DNA from: Carallia brachiata
Taxonomy: Eukaryota > Streptophyta > Magnoliopsida > Malpighiales > Rhizophoraceae
Assembly (NCBI GenBank): GCA_021464245.1
Contig: JADCRB010000001.1
Location: 6,320,152-6,384,151, forward strand
DNA: 64,000 nt
Direction of reading: 5' to 3'
Shown here: positions 20,001 through 31,856 of the stretch, one piece after another
Layout: every line of letters starts with the position of its first letter
How positions within the stretch are numbered: the first letter of the stretch is position 1
Made by a program: the position numbers and the translations under genes
Notes under the pieces: model-generated
What the model was told of the DNA's origin: nothing
The model's input: only the letters and a program-made list of their open reading frames with translations
Database searches by the model: none

Positions 20001-23000
20001 TTTCGGCCCGTAGGAGGAGTTTTGCTTTAGGAGTCTTAATTCCAAGCTTCAGAAATTCTGGGATTCTTTGTTTCGTAAATTCCCATTTGAGCATTCCATT
20101 ATTCGGCATAGTACGTGTTTCTTTACCTTTGCACATGCTCCATTTATCATTGTTTATGTCTTATATTTCACAAAAATGCAAACTTTTTTCCATTCACTGT
20201 TTCAAGCTTCAACCTTGAAATTCATAAACAATGTTTTTTTCTTGGCAGGATCATCTTTTAACTGTTCTGGCATTTTTGTTACTAAGGATGGGAAACATTG
20301 TCAGCTAATTCCCAGCTCACGGTTTTGTCGTGGGTTTTGTTCGTTACCTCAAAATAAGGTTTTGGAGTTGGATTCTGGTTCAAGTGATGATGTAATAACT
20401 AGTGATGTGGAGCAGTTGGGTCATGATTCTGGTGATGGTATTAGCATCAAGAAAGTTAAGGTTATTCAACAAAAATCTCTTGACTTTACCAAGATTGGCA
20501 TTGATCTGCTTCCAACTGTCATTCTTGTTGGCCGCCCAAATGTGGGAAAATCAGCTCTATTCAACAGGTCATTATTCTCCATCCTGCTTAAATGGGGTCA
20601 GCGTACTAAGTGGGATTTTCATTTGCTTGTTGTACATTATTTTGAATTTGGGTCTACAAGCAGGTTGATTCGAAGAAGGGAGGCTCTTGTCTATAATACT
20701 CCAGCTGATCATGTTACTCGAGACATAAGAGAAGGCATTGCCAAATTGGCTGATTTGCGGTTTAAGGTGTTGGACTCGGCTGGTTTGGAAACAGAAGCAA
20801 TTTCAGGGTCTATTCTTCAAAGAACAGCCAGCATGACTGCGAGTGTGTTAGCAAGGACTCAATTTGCAATATTCCTAGTAGATGCAAGGTGAGTACCCCA
20901 ACATAGTGATTTTAGTTTTGACTTTACGTTTTGCTTGACAAGGTAATAAATGATATGGGAAAGTTTGTTGATGAATTTGTTGCTGAGTCGAACAATGCAA
21001 GGAGTGCATAACATATATAACAACGAAAAACACTCCTTGTTAAAAAAAAAAAATGATGAAGTTGTTGTTGAGTTGGATCATGCAAGGAGTGCATAACATA
21101 AATAACAACGAAAAAAACTCATTGTTAATTATTACTTTGTACTTTGTATATAATCCGAATTTCTAGACTTGGAATGAATTGGCAAGTTTCTGTATTTGTA
21201 TGGCACAGATATTGATTGCATGCGGTCTATAATGAATTTGAATCCAATTGCTTTAGAATTTTCCCCTTAAATGGTGCTGACCAAGCATTCTAACTAAGCT
21301 GGATATCAGGGGAATGTGATTTCTTATCATTTGTTTGAGTTATTTAATGGCCAGAGCTGGACTGCACCCATTGGATTTAGAGGTTGGAAAATGGCTGAGG
21401 AAGCATGCATCAGGAATCAGTCCTATAGTAGTCCTGAATAAATCTGAATCACTTTGTGATGGCACTGGCTCTATTTCTGATGTGGCTGATGAAGCCCGTG
21501 CGCTGGGTTTTGGTGATCCTATTGCTATATCGGCTGAGACAGGGCTAGGCATGACAGCACTTTGTGATGCTCTTCGGCCTTTGCTCATGGATTACATGCT
21601 CCAGGTCCTGAAAAGTAAGATGGTTTGACATTCTGTTGCTATGTATTGAGGCATCAATTTATGCGTTGTAATGTGGAAATGTGTATCATTCTCACCAAAG
21701 TTCTACACTGCTTGGAAGATTAATTTGAAAGATTTGAGAGAACTCACAGGAAATATTGGAAGCTCCTAAGTTTCATAGCATGTTAGTTATGAGAGAGAGA
21801 GAGAGAGAGAGTGCTACGACTTTCATTAAACTTTTTCAAAGTCTGTTTTGTATTGTTATGGCTTGTGAAAAATTTACTTCTTTTTCTGTAACAAAATTCA
21901 TTTATCTGTGCAGTAGATTTTCTGTTTGTTCGTGAATAAGTATTATTATTTTTAGTATTATTATTTTTACAAATAGAATTTGTGCTGTTAAATTACCATA
22001 TTGTTGATAATTTGCTTGTTAACTTCCAAGATGCAAATATATCCAAATGAAAAAGGATTTTGCTTGAACCATTTCATGTATTGAGATGGGGTTGTGGCAG
22101 AGTAATTTCACACGCTGACAGATAATGGTAGTTATGGACCTAAAGCAGGGTTTTGGGAAGCTATGTCATGGTCTCTCTACATTATTCTATGTGCACTTCT
22201 GTGAGATAGTGGCTTTTCAATTATTTAACAGATTGCATGATGATCAAAGAAACTTGCTTACAAGTAGACTAAGTTTATATGTCATCATTATACTCTTAGT
22301 TTTTTTAACCCTGCTTAGTATTTTGTCTAAAATGTAGATGATGGTAACGAGGACAATGTGCATGACACATGCCATGACCAAGGCCTTGGTGAGAATGATA
22401 AGCCTAAGTTACCATTGCAACTGGCAATTGTTGGACGGCCCAATGTTGGAAAGTCAACCTTGCTTAACACCTTGCTACAAGAACAACGGGTGCTGGTGGG
22501 TCCGGAAGTTGGATTGACCAGAGATTCCATTAGAGCTCATTTCCAATTTCAAGGAAGAACTGTATATTTGGTGAGGATAAGAGATTACATTTTTCTTTGT
22601 AGAAAAATAATTTAATAATTTAAATTTCCAGTTATGAGATGTGCTGCTAAAAAACTTCTTAATTTTCTTTCATGTTTTTGAAGACAAAAGGCATGTTAAG
22701 GGCACCTGTTGTTGGACCCGTACTTTGAGTTGCAGTGTACTCATTTTCAATATTTATCCTCCAAATTTCCTGTTCTCATTGGGTTTAGTTCCTTTGAAGG
22801 ACTCAATCTCACATTGCCAAGGACCAGGCATTTTTTGTCCCTACAAAGACCAGGCTGTGCGTAGCAACTCAAGATATTGAGTTGGGGCAATAAGCTGTTT
22901 GTGGTCACTATGAAAATGCAGACCATTTGGTTTTTGATACTGGGTAGAATTAGTCACTGTAATACTGCTGTGTTAACTATTTTCAGCCATGGATCAAATT

Positions 23001-24941
23001 GATTGGTATTAATTTTCACACAATGGTCTTTGGCATTGTTCAGGTTGACACTGCAGGTTGGTTGCAAAGAACAGGGAAGGAGAAAGGACCATCATCTTTG
23101 AGTGTAATGCAATCAAGGAAGAGTTTGATGAGGGCTCATGTGGTTGCTCTGGTACTTGATGCTGAAGAGGTTTACTTCCTGTGTGCCTTGTCTTTCATTT
23201 TTCTTTTTCTTAAGGGTTTTGTGGAGGAGGGGACAACATAGTGAATATTCTGACATCTAAGCCTCCTGTGATTGTGGAGATTCTGATCTTTTTACTTCCC
23301 TGAAACACCACTGCAAATGTTCTGCTTATTTAAATGCAAGTGTGGATAACAGTATCTTCAAAGGATTATGTGCTCTCTGTTGTAGTTGTGAGACTTCCAT
23401 TTACCTGATGTTACTGTTTTCTATATTACATGTGGTGTTAGATTGCAAAAGCTAGACGTAGCATGACACATGCTGAAGTGGTTATAGCCAGACGGGCAGT
23501 GGAAGAAGGGCGTGGGCTGGTTGTTATTGTGAATAAGATGGATCTTCTTGATGGAAAACAAAATTCTTCGTTAGTTGAGAAGGTCAAGGAAGCTGTTCCT
23601 GTGGAAATTCAGACAGTGATACCTCAGGTGTGTCCATTATATATGTTAATGTTGCTGTATTTTGGATGCTTTCAGATTCCTTTTAATTATGTCTCTTGGA
23701 GAATCCTCCATTTGATAGTTTTAAATTGTACATTCCTTTTGCATCTTACGGAATTGTTTAAATACATGCTAGAGTAAGGTTCATAAATGCAAAGGTGAAG
23801 ATGATGACATAGTTCGTTTTTTCATGGTATAAATAAGCACTTTTAGTTTGTTTTTTCCTGCTGTGTATAAGCACTTTATAACCTCATCAATGGGTTAGTG
23901 CTAACAAACAGTTGTTCTTAAGATATAATATGAGAAACCAAAGTGCATTTTGGTTTGAAAATTGAGATGTGATATTTTAATCTGATATGACTTTCTTTTT
24001 CTTTTTCCTTGACAAATATGCAATAGGCTTTTGTTATCATGTCCCCGACTATGGGTTAATTGTTCCATGCTAGAATTGTCTGAGTCATCAGCATTCTGTA
24101 TGGCTTTGAGTTGAAAATGATTATACCAGTCTTTCATCTTGCCTGTTGGAGGGTGCGTACTGAAGGGATCTGCACTTGTGATTAGTTCATGCACACAATT
24201 GGAGATGCACAAAATATATATATTTTTTGTTGGCCATAATGCACATTGCTAAACAATAAAGTATTCTCGGTTATAACACATAGCATGACACAAGGTTACA
24301 ATGATAACAAAAAAACACCAAAAGATATAGAGATAATGTTTTGTTATGTTTACAGTCACGGGGATGCAATTGGGCGTACCCGGTGATTTAGTGTTATTGT
24401 GGTTGCAGGTGACGGGAATACCGGTTGTTTTCATTTCAGCATTAGAGGGCAGAGGTCGTTCAGCTGTCATGCATCAGGTCATTGACACATATGATAAGTG
24501 GTGTTTAAGATTGCCCACAGCTCGGCTTAACCGCTGGTTGCGCAAAGTAAGTTGGCTTCTCTTCTCTTCTTCAGTTACATTCAGCGACCATCTAAATGTT
24601 CTTTTGTTAATAGAATCTTTGCCTGCTTATTTCCTCAGATTATGAGCAGGCATTCGTGGAAAGATCAAGCTGCACAGCCCAAGATCAAGTATTTCACTCA
24701 GGTAAAGGCACGTCCACCTACGTTCGTTGCCTTTACAAGTGGGAAAATGCAGCTTTCAGATACGGACCTTAGGTTCTTGACAAAGTCTTTGAAGGAAGAC
24801 TTTGACTTGGGTGGAATTCCCATCCGAATTATGCAGCGGTCTGTTACTGGAAATGTCGGGGCTAGCAGAAGCAGGAGTAGCCAATCTGCAGGCAGGATGA
24901 CTGAGAGGATCTTCTCCGACAAGAGAACTGTTGCTGCTTAA
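19970..24941 (+). CDS. Der/EngA-type double GTPase, probably mitochondrial
   Basis: Nine exons: 19970-20114 (3' border uncertain), 20249-20567, 20664-20888, 21355-21614, 22338-22570, 23044-23169, 23442-23627, 24409-24546 and 24639-24941, totalling about 644 codons. Two Era-like GTPase domains run in tandem. The first has GRPNVGKS (G1), DSAG (G3) and NKSE (G4, where NKxD is usual). The second has [12 protein letters not shown] and NKMD. A KH-like domain ends the protein ([12 protein letters not shown]...). Der proteins promote large ribosomal subunit assembly. The basic, arginine-rich N-terminus ([18 protein letters not shown]) suggests an organelle presequence; similarity to the plant mitochondrial rather than plastid Der is from memory. 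Exon 1 needs a GTGTTT donor at 20115 to keep frame, although GTACGT at 20111 is a better consensus, so the first border is the weak point. Confidence 0.88.
20568..20663 (+). other. 96-base intron that stays open in frame
   Basis: This intron interrupts the gene just after the first P-loop (SALFNR). It has a non-consensus GTCATT donor and a normal CAG acceptor. Its length is 32 codons exactly and it holds no stop in the reading frame, so retention would add 32 residues just after the first P-loop. Confidence 0.7.
20969..21128 (+). repeat. Imperfect ~75-bp tandem duplication in a Der intron
   Basis: GATGAA-TTGTTG-TGAGT...CAATGCAAGGAGTGCATAACATA...AACAACGAAAAA...TTGTTAA occurs twice, about 84 bases apart, separated by an A-run. 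No function is evident. Confidence 0.85.
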
Positions 24942-25762
24942 CATGCGGCAAATTTATTAAATATGCAGTTTTTGCACTTCAAACGTGGAGCGGCTCCGGT
25001 GGGGTGGCCATCTTTTTGTAGCCGTTGTTAATCTTGGATGCAGGTGGTAAGTTTCGGACAATCTTTTCTCTGTTCAACTTTAAAGAAGCTTTTGTTAGTG
25101 AGATGTAAAGTGAGGAATGTGATTTCTTATAGGTTTCTTCTTTTTTGTATTAGCATTAGTAAGATACATATTGGTAATCAAGATAAGATGATCTTATGAT
25201 TCCAATCTCATTGTTAATCCCCACCGAGCAGAACCGGCACATCCTGTTCCGGCAGTTGCGCGGAATGGTTTATTTTATTTAAGATTGGTAGAAACACAGT
25301 GCTAAAAAGAACTAGACTATTAGTTTAAAATAAATTAATCCAACTAAAAGATGCTTGAGTTCAAAATTCCATAATTATTTAATTTTGCGGAAGATAAAAA
25401 TGTAGGTGTTTATATTTGCTATTTTCACAATGAAAGTCTTTGCCTTTATTATTATTATTATTTTTAGTTTGTTCTCATTTCGGTGGAGTTAGGGTGTAGT
25501 GATTATATTGATAAAAATTCTTTTATTATCTAGATAAAAAACTCAATAAAAATATTTAAGTATTTAAAATTTAATTTTGAAGGTTAGAGGAGTTGTTAAA
25601 TTAATAAAAAGTCTATTATTAGCAAAAAAAAAAATACTCAACAAAAATATTAAAATATTTAATAATATTTCAAACCTACTTTTTAAGATTTTGGAATCTA
25701 AGTAAAAAATACCTCCAAAATCAATGTAAACAAAACAAAACTTTTCTCACACTTACATAGGT

Positions 25763-25800
<38 letters not shown>

Positions 25801-25953
25801 GTAATTAAAGATCATCAAATCCATATCTTTGGCAGAAATAATCACCAAACAATTATAATGTTGCCTTAATGTGTGTTAAAAATGACAACGACCCATGTTT
25901 GATATGTCGAATAAATGAATACCGATCATGTCATCTGTGGACATATATTTGCA
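24942..25953. other. 3' flank of Der gene and intergenic DNA
   Basis: The first ~250 bases are likely 3'-UTR. The rest is AT-rich, with a (CT)n-(TA)n microsatellite at about 25762-25800. I see no gene. Confidence 0.55.
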
Positions 25954-26453
25954 GGGATAAATATTTTTAAAGTCCTAAACCTTTAGATTTTTTTACGTTT
26001 GAGTCCTAAACCTTTTTAACATTTCATTTGAATCCTAAATCTTTTAATTTTTTACTACATCAGTCCTTTAAATTACGAAAAGTAGTCAATCTATTAATAA
26101 GTGAGTTTAATTTAATAAAAATCATTTAAAAAAGCTTAAATACATGAGTTAAATATTTTTTTCATCAACAAAATATGCATATTAAATATTTTTTTAATCA
26201 ACAAATATACGAATTAAATAGGCAACATGTATATTTTTTTATAAAAAAGACATTCAATTCATATATTTAATCTTTTTTAAATAATTTTTTGTAAAGTTAA
26301 AATTATTTTTTAATAAATTGATCACTTTTGTTAAACAGAGGGACTAATTTGGTAGAAAATCAAAAAGTTTAAGACTCAAATGAAATGTCAAAAAGATTTA
26401 GGACTTAAACGTAAAAAAACCTAAAGGTTTAGGACTAAAAAAATCCTTATCCC
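25954..26453. mobile_element. Mutator-like MITE, 500 bp, with 10-bp target duplication
   Basis: The ends GGGATAA... and ...TTATCCC begin long inverted repeats (roughly 150 bases per side with mismatches). The right end repeats, in reverse complement, the left-end words AGTCCTAAACCTTTAG, ACGTTTGAGTCCTAAA and ACATTTCATTTGA. TATATTTGCA occurs immediately outside both ends (25944-25953 and 26454-26463). A 9-11 base duplication with long inverted repeats is typical of Mutator-type elements. There is no coding sequence, so it is non-autonomous. Confidence 0.9.
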
Positions 26454-26705
26454 TATATTTGCAATGCTAATAAGAATCCAAGGCATGTCATGCGACCATA
26501 TGCATCTAACACGTGTCTAAAACAAACATAAATCAATGCTTACTAAAAATGTTCGCGCTTAATGGTCAATGTTGTATAAGAACAGGAGGAAAAAAAAAGC
26601 CATAAATAAAGAAGAAGAATGCATATTCAAACAAATGGAAGCAAGGCTGGACAGGGAGGGAGAAAAGGGGAGTGCAAGAAAGAGAGAGTGTCGGTTAGCA
26701 TTTAT

Positions 26706-26841
26706 TTATTAATTTTTTGGTGTATAAGAAATTCTATTGAGTATTTAGAGAGGAGAAATGAGATTTAGTGGGATTTGAACCCTCATCTACTAGTTGAGAG
26801 ACAACCCACTCAACCAATTGAATAAATACTCAAGCTCGTCA
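26706..26841 (-). mobile_element. tRNA-derived SINE, copy 1
   Basis: On the minus strand the head carries a pol III A-box-like TTGGTTGAGTGGG and a B box GGTTCAAATCCC, followed by a unique body and an A/T-rich tail. GTTAGCATTTAT lies on both sides (26694-26705 and 26842-26853), a perfect 12-base target duplication. The same element occurs on the plus strand at 37757-37915. Confidence 0.88.
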
Positions 26842-26859
26842 GTTAGCATTTATATTAGC

Positions 26860-27120
26860 GGAAAATTGTAGAACTATTACAGAATCATTTGAATCCACAG
26901 GAACGCAACATTTTACTTCCATTTTGTTTGGTCCAACTAGGGTCAGCTCAGCCAAAAAAAAGAAGGTTTTCCTGGAGAACATGGGTCCCCGGAAGAACAG
27001 GCCAGTGAGCGTCTTGGGCTTCAGCTTCAAAGTTAACGTGAAACCAGACGCCGGAGCAAACAAGCACATTCAATTCCAAGGCCGTCACGTTCAATTCCAA
27101 CGCCGGAGCTTCCAAATTTG
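26860..27120 (-). pseudogene. DUF3615 gene fragment (relic), antisense
   Basis: The minus strand encodes, across two or more frames, ELNVLVCSG, VWFHVNFEAEAQDA, then FFLAELTL-GP-KMEVK and CVPVDSNDS. The same order in the gene at 30297-34413 is EFNVLVCSG, IWFHINFEAKARNA, FFAELTLIEPYKMEVK and CVPLDSDDS. A frame change lies between the WFH and FFLAEL parts. It corresponds to the fourth exon (31549-31753) of that gene. The plus-strand frame over the same bases is an antisense shadow. Confidence 0.85.
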
Positions 27121-29880
27121 TCTAAATGTCAATTGTTATGCCTCGATGAGATTTGTTATTATGATTTGTTTATATCTATATTATTTCATCTCTGAGAAGG
27201 ATAACACCTTAACATGGGAAAACGTTTGCATTAAAAACATCAATCTGACTTTATAGTTTGAATTGTTAGTGATTTTCTGTGTGCATGGATGGAGTCTATC
27301 TATAGTGCCATTGAAAATGGATATAGATTGATGTGGTGATGTGGTCGGCGTTGGTCTCGTATGGAACCCATGCCATTTTTTTTCCGTTAAAAAACCTCAG
27401 TAGGTGCATACTGCACATAGGTAAGTAATAATGTGTATATAAATTTTTTTAATGACTGTATAAGTAAATAAGAATTTTTTAATAATTATATATATATATT
27501 TTTGTCATTTATCTCTCACATTTATATTAGCCATATCTATATCATATGTTTTTTTTCAAATAAAAAGAAAAAAAAGGGCACCATACCTGCACAGAATCTG
27601 CACTAGCGCATCATTCGGTCTCCCCGTTTGGAGTGAGGGGAAGGGTTGGGAAAGAAAGGGAAAAAGAAAGAAAATAGAGAGAAAATAAAATTATTTGAAG
27701 TGGTAGAGAAAGTTGAGAAAAAAAAAGTATGGTGAAAGAAAAAATAAATGGTAATTTGTGAGAGAAAAAGTGATAAAAAAAATAAAATTATTTAAAATAG
27801 TGAGAAAGTTAGGAAAAAAATATAATGAAAAAAATGAATAGTAATTTGTGAGAAAAAAATAAAAAAAATAAAAATTTGAAATAATGTAAATTTTTTTAAA
27901 AAATTATAATAAAAAAAATAAATAATAATAATTATATTTTTTTTTTCTTTCCTCCTTTTTCTCTCACAAAACAAACAAGACTTGTATGACATGGAAAATG
28001 GGCACCGTCTCTTTGAAGTCCTATAGCTTACCTATAGCAGACGTTGGAAGACACCGCACATTGTAAGAAGAGCTCTCTCAACGTCTGAGAGAGTTTTTTT
28101 TCTTTTTTTTGGTAAGTTCTGAGAGAGTTTATTTGTAGCTATGTGCTACAAAGCCCACCTCAGTCATCATTTGATTGGGTCGGGTCAAGTCCAATAGCTT
28201 TGACTGACCCAACCCAAACATCGGTCAATTGTCATACACCATTTTGACATCGGTCCTTGATTTGAAGACTTAACACAGACACTGTTCTCATTATTTTGCT
28301 GTTATTTTAAGGAATGGTGTACGAGTCTCATGTTAGAGAAGCATAATTGATGAATACATTTGACAGAAGATAGACGTAGACAGTACAGAGGTCCCTCAAC
28401 TTTGATAGCATCAACACAATTGTTGAAATCTCTCAATTTTGCGTTTGAATTTTGGAGACGTTGTTCTCATCTCTTTGACATTTTGTCCTCGCCGCAACTC
28501 AAAAACAAAAAATTAGTATGAGATATAATTCTATTTTTCCTATCGACAGAATTAACTTGCAAGTTGCAACTCTACCCATTATAATGTGTGTGGTGAGAGT
28601 GATGAGGGTAGTGGCTCAGGGTATACACAAATGTCTAGTATCTAACAATTTTGAAATTTTAACCAAAAAATTTAAGTAAAATTACTTTTGATAGAAACAT
28701 AATAGACATGTGTGACGGAATTCACTTGAGCAAGTTTAATAGAAATATACTGTTAAAAATTAAAAAAAAATTGAAAAATGAGGAAATTACCAAATTGCTA
28801 CTTTCAAGTGCTTGGTGCCCCCCACATATGCTCTGCGTGTTGCCACTGAAAGGTATTCTTAGTTAAGAATAAGATGCCCTTAAAATGAAACTGAAAAACT
28901 ATCATTATAAGAAAATCTCTAAATTGCCATAATTCAGACGGAAAATATATGATTCCGACGATTTTATATCTCTATGGATTTGAAATCAATAAATTTGTAA
29001 AATTCATCACCCACTAACTATTTTGCATCCATCTTCCGAAGGAGGAGCAATTAGAGATGTCAAAAAGTAATTAAATTTGATAACCCAACTGAATCTGTCT
29101 AAAAAATTGAGTTAAGAACTCGTCTTTCAACTCGAATTTAAAAGTGATTCGAACTCGAAAATGACCCAAAAAGTTCAAGTTGGATTAAATTAGATCCAGG
29201 TCATTCGTTGGATTAAGAAAAAGATAAAAGGTAAAAGACTTGTTGACTTTTATTATTCACTTATTTCTTCCAAATACCAATTGGTACCTTTTTCGTAAAG
29301 TATAGATATATATACATATATATGACAAAAAGTTAAATTTAAACATTTAGTTGATTATATAAATGAGTTTTAGATTTAATTGAAATATTTTACTATAGTA
29401 AAAAGTGATTTAAAAGAAGGTTCAGTTCAAATTCAACTCAAATTTGATCTGAATTCAATTCGAAATCGAAACGACTCAACCCCGAATTCTAACCAAACGT
29501 AATGTGACTCGAAAGTAATCTAACCGAAAATAACTTCAACTAAAAATGATCTAATCTGGAAGCAATTCGATCCTACTTTTTGACACCTCTAGAAAGAATG
29601 GTATATATGTAACCATCGTGATGTGAATCAATAGTGTAATATGGTTACTAAACTGACCACCATATGCAATTGAGGCATGCTTGTTGGATGAAAACTATAT
29701 CCACGACCCATGAGCAATAAGCCCACGCCCTTAAAATCCAAACCCCAATTTGTTGTGAATGATCCTTGGTCACGTTCCACCCAAAAGTCCCACTGATCAA
29801 CCGAGATGATTTTGGCCCAGTTTCCCAAAAGTTGTAGTTTTGTAATTGGGGTCTAACCTTCCAATTTGGACCCAACATTT
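27085..29880 (+). repeat. Segmental duplication copy A (spacer upstream of DUF3615 gene)
   Basis: Blocks around 27100-27260, 28150-28500, 28560-29060 and 29590-29860 recur in the same order and orientation at 36470-36610, 36640-36980, 37030-37460 and 37480-37720. Identity is high but broken by indels. The purine-rich part (27.6-28.1 kb) and a GA-rich 29.05-29.59 kb part are missing from copy B. Copy A leads directly into the DUF3615 gene. Confidence 0.85.
27260..28139. other. Intergenic, with purine-rich imperfect tandem repeat
   Basis: 27640-27890 is dominated by GAGAAAG/AAATAAAATTATTT words. A ~95-base unit (GAGAAAGTT-AG-AAAAAA...GTAATTTGTGAGA) appears about two and a half times with decay. 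No gene is seen. Confidence 0.6.
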
Positions 29881-29902
29881 TTTTTTTAATAAAAAAATTA
29901 TG

Positions 29903-29905
<3 letters not shown>

Positions 29906-29942
<37 letters not shown>
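29906..29942. repeat. (AT)n microsatellite
   Basis: An uninterrupted AT dinucleotide run of about 18 units. Similar shorter runs occur at about 36994-37013 and 38386-38405. Confidence 0.9.
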
Positions 29943-29945
<3 letters not shown>

Positions 29946-30296
29946 TGTAATTACGTGTACTTTTGTCCCAGAATTTTGTACTGAACGAAATCGTAACTGT
30001 TATTTTAAAACTGCGACTGATATTTTTGAAATATAAAAATAACAACTGGTTAAAAAAAATCAGTTCTAATTTCAAAAATAACAGTTCCACTTTCATTCGG
30101 CATTCGGCACAAAAATCACCGGTCCACTAATATTTATTATATATATATAAAGTAAAAAAAGACTTTGCATACGCGTGTCATCGCCCTATATCTTTTTATT
30201 TTTTTTAATATTTGACAACAATACACCATCGGCAGGATTATTGCGAACAGCACGAAGGTAGCTTTTCTGATTGAATCCAGAAGGAAGGAAGGAAGG

Positions 30297-31801
30297 ATGG
30301 TCAGCCGCGACGGCGGTCGGTATGAGCCAAGATCTCGGGGGAAGGTCCTCGCAGCATCCAATAGCAAGAGCAAGAGCAAGAGCAAGAGCAGCCGCCCTGT
30401 GCTTAAACGGCGCCGCGATGTTAAGTATGAGCTAAGATCTCGGAAGGTCCTCGCTGCTAAATCTAAAAGCAGCAGCGGCCCCGAGCTTAAACGGCGCCGT
30501 AATGCCCCTCCTCGCAAGAGCGATTTCAACGGGTTGAACTGGTAAGTATGATAATCTCCTAATTTCAATTTTGTTGATCTCGTTAAGGGAAATGGGGCCC
30601 TAGGGTTAGGGTTAGGGTTAGGGTCTTCGATTTTCCCTTTTTTATTTTAATTTTTCAAATATCAGCTTCCTTTTCCAAGCTCAATGGTTTAATTAGTTCA
30701 TATTGCAATTTTGTTTTTAAATTTTTACTTTTAATTTTTTCTATACGCAGGCTGATCAAGCAAAATACAAATGGGAAACCAAAGGAGGGATGGCTTGTAA
30801 AATATAACCGTGCCTCCACCAGTTGGTTTGTGCATCCTTCTCGGTAATGTCCAATTCTTTCCCCTTTTTTTTTTCTGAAAAAAAAAATTATGCTCTAACG
30901 ACAATGATGATGATCATGAAGTGGTCTGTAGAAGGATGAGTTTAAGAGCTTTTTTTTACTATTATAATTTTTTTTATGTGAAACTATGAAAGTCATTTTT
31001 TGTGATTAATCACACAAAAAAATTAATTTCGTAGTTTCAAGTGGTTTTATCATAATCCCAAGTAATTAAAAGCTGCTTTATAGTTAGTTCTTGTTTATAC
31101 CTTTCTTCCTTTTCTTCATCAGCTTCTCTATGTTATGTTAATTCTCTGTAGACAAATGATTTTAATCTTTGCCACTTTTCTTAAAATCCAGTCTTCCAGC
31201 ACAATGGGGACCCTATATTCTGCCAGATGGTCGCTTCGATAACCATGCCTACATGAGTGACAAGTACGACCTCCTACATGGCCTTGTTCCTCTAGTTCCA
31301 CCTGCTGAGCATAAAAGGGTCTCAGAGGAATTAGCTCTACGCCAGCCTACCGAATGTGCAGAAACTGCATTGGCTCACTACAACGAAAAGCAGGTTCTTC
31401 TACCATTCCCTTTTATTTGCTTTTTTATTCTGCTTCATGAGTTTCTTTTCCTCCCCCTTTCCCCTTAAGATTGTAGGTTTCTTCTTCCTGTTTCCATCTG
31501 TATATTTGCACTGAGTTTGATTTTCTGTTTTAAGTCTTCTTTTTCTAGAGCTCAGATTTTGTCCTTCACAAGGCTGGGGAATTTAATGTTCTTGTTTGCT
31601 CTGGCATCTGGTTCCACATCAACTTTGAGGCTAAAGCCCGGAATGCTCTCTCGACAGATTCCTCTGTGAATCTTTTCTTTGCTGAACTGACCCTAATTGA
31701 ACCCTACAAGATGGAAGTAAAACTTTGTGTTCCTTTGGATTCGGATGATTCTGGTATGCATCTACATTTTTCCACTATATAAATGCTACTTCTCTCTCTC
31801 T

Positions 31802-31856
<55 letters not shown>

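Noticed and set aside
26924..27256. 110-residue plus-strand frame
   Set aside because: It is the antisense of the DUF3615 relic plus duplicated spacer; no family features of its own.
27792..27992. 66-residue phenylalanine/isoleucine-rich frame
   Set aside because: Product of a purine/pyrimidine-biased low-complexity repeat.
30601..30623. Interstitial telomere from chromosome fusion
   Set aside because: Fewer than four units and of TTAGGG rather than the common plant type.
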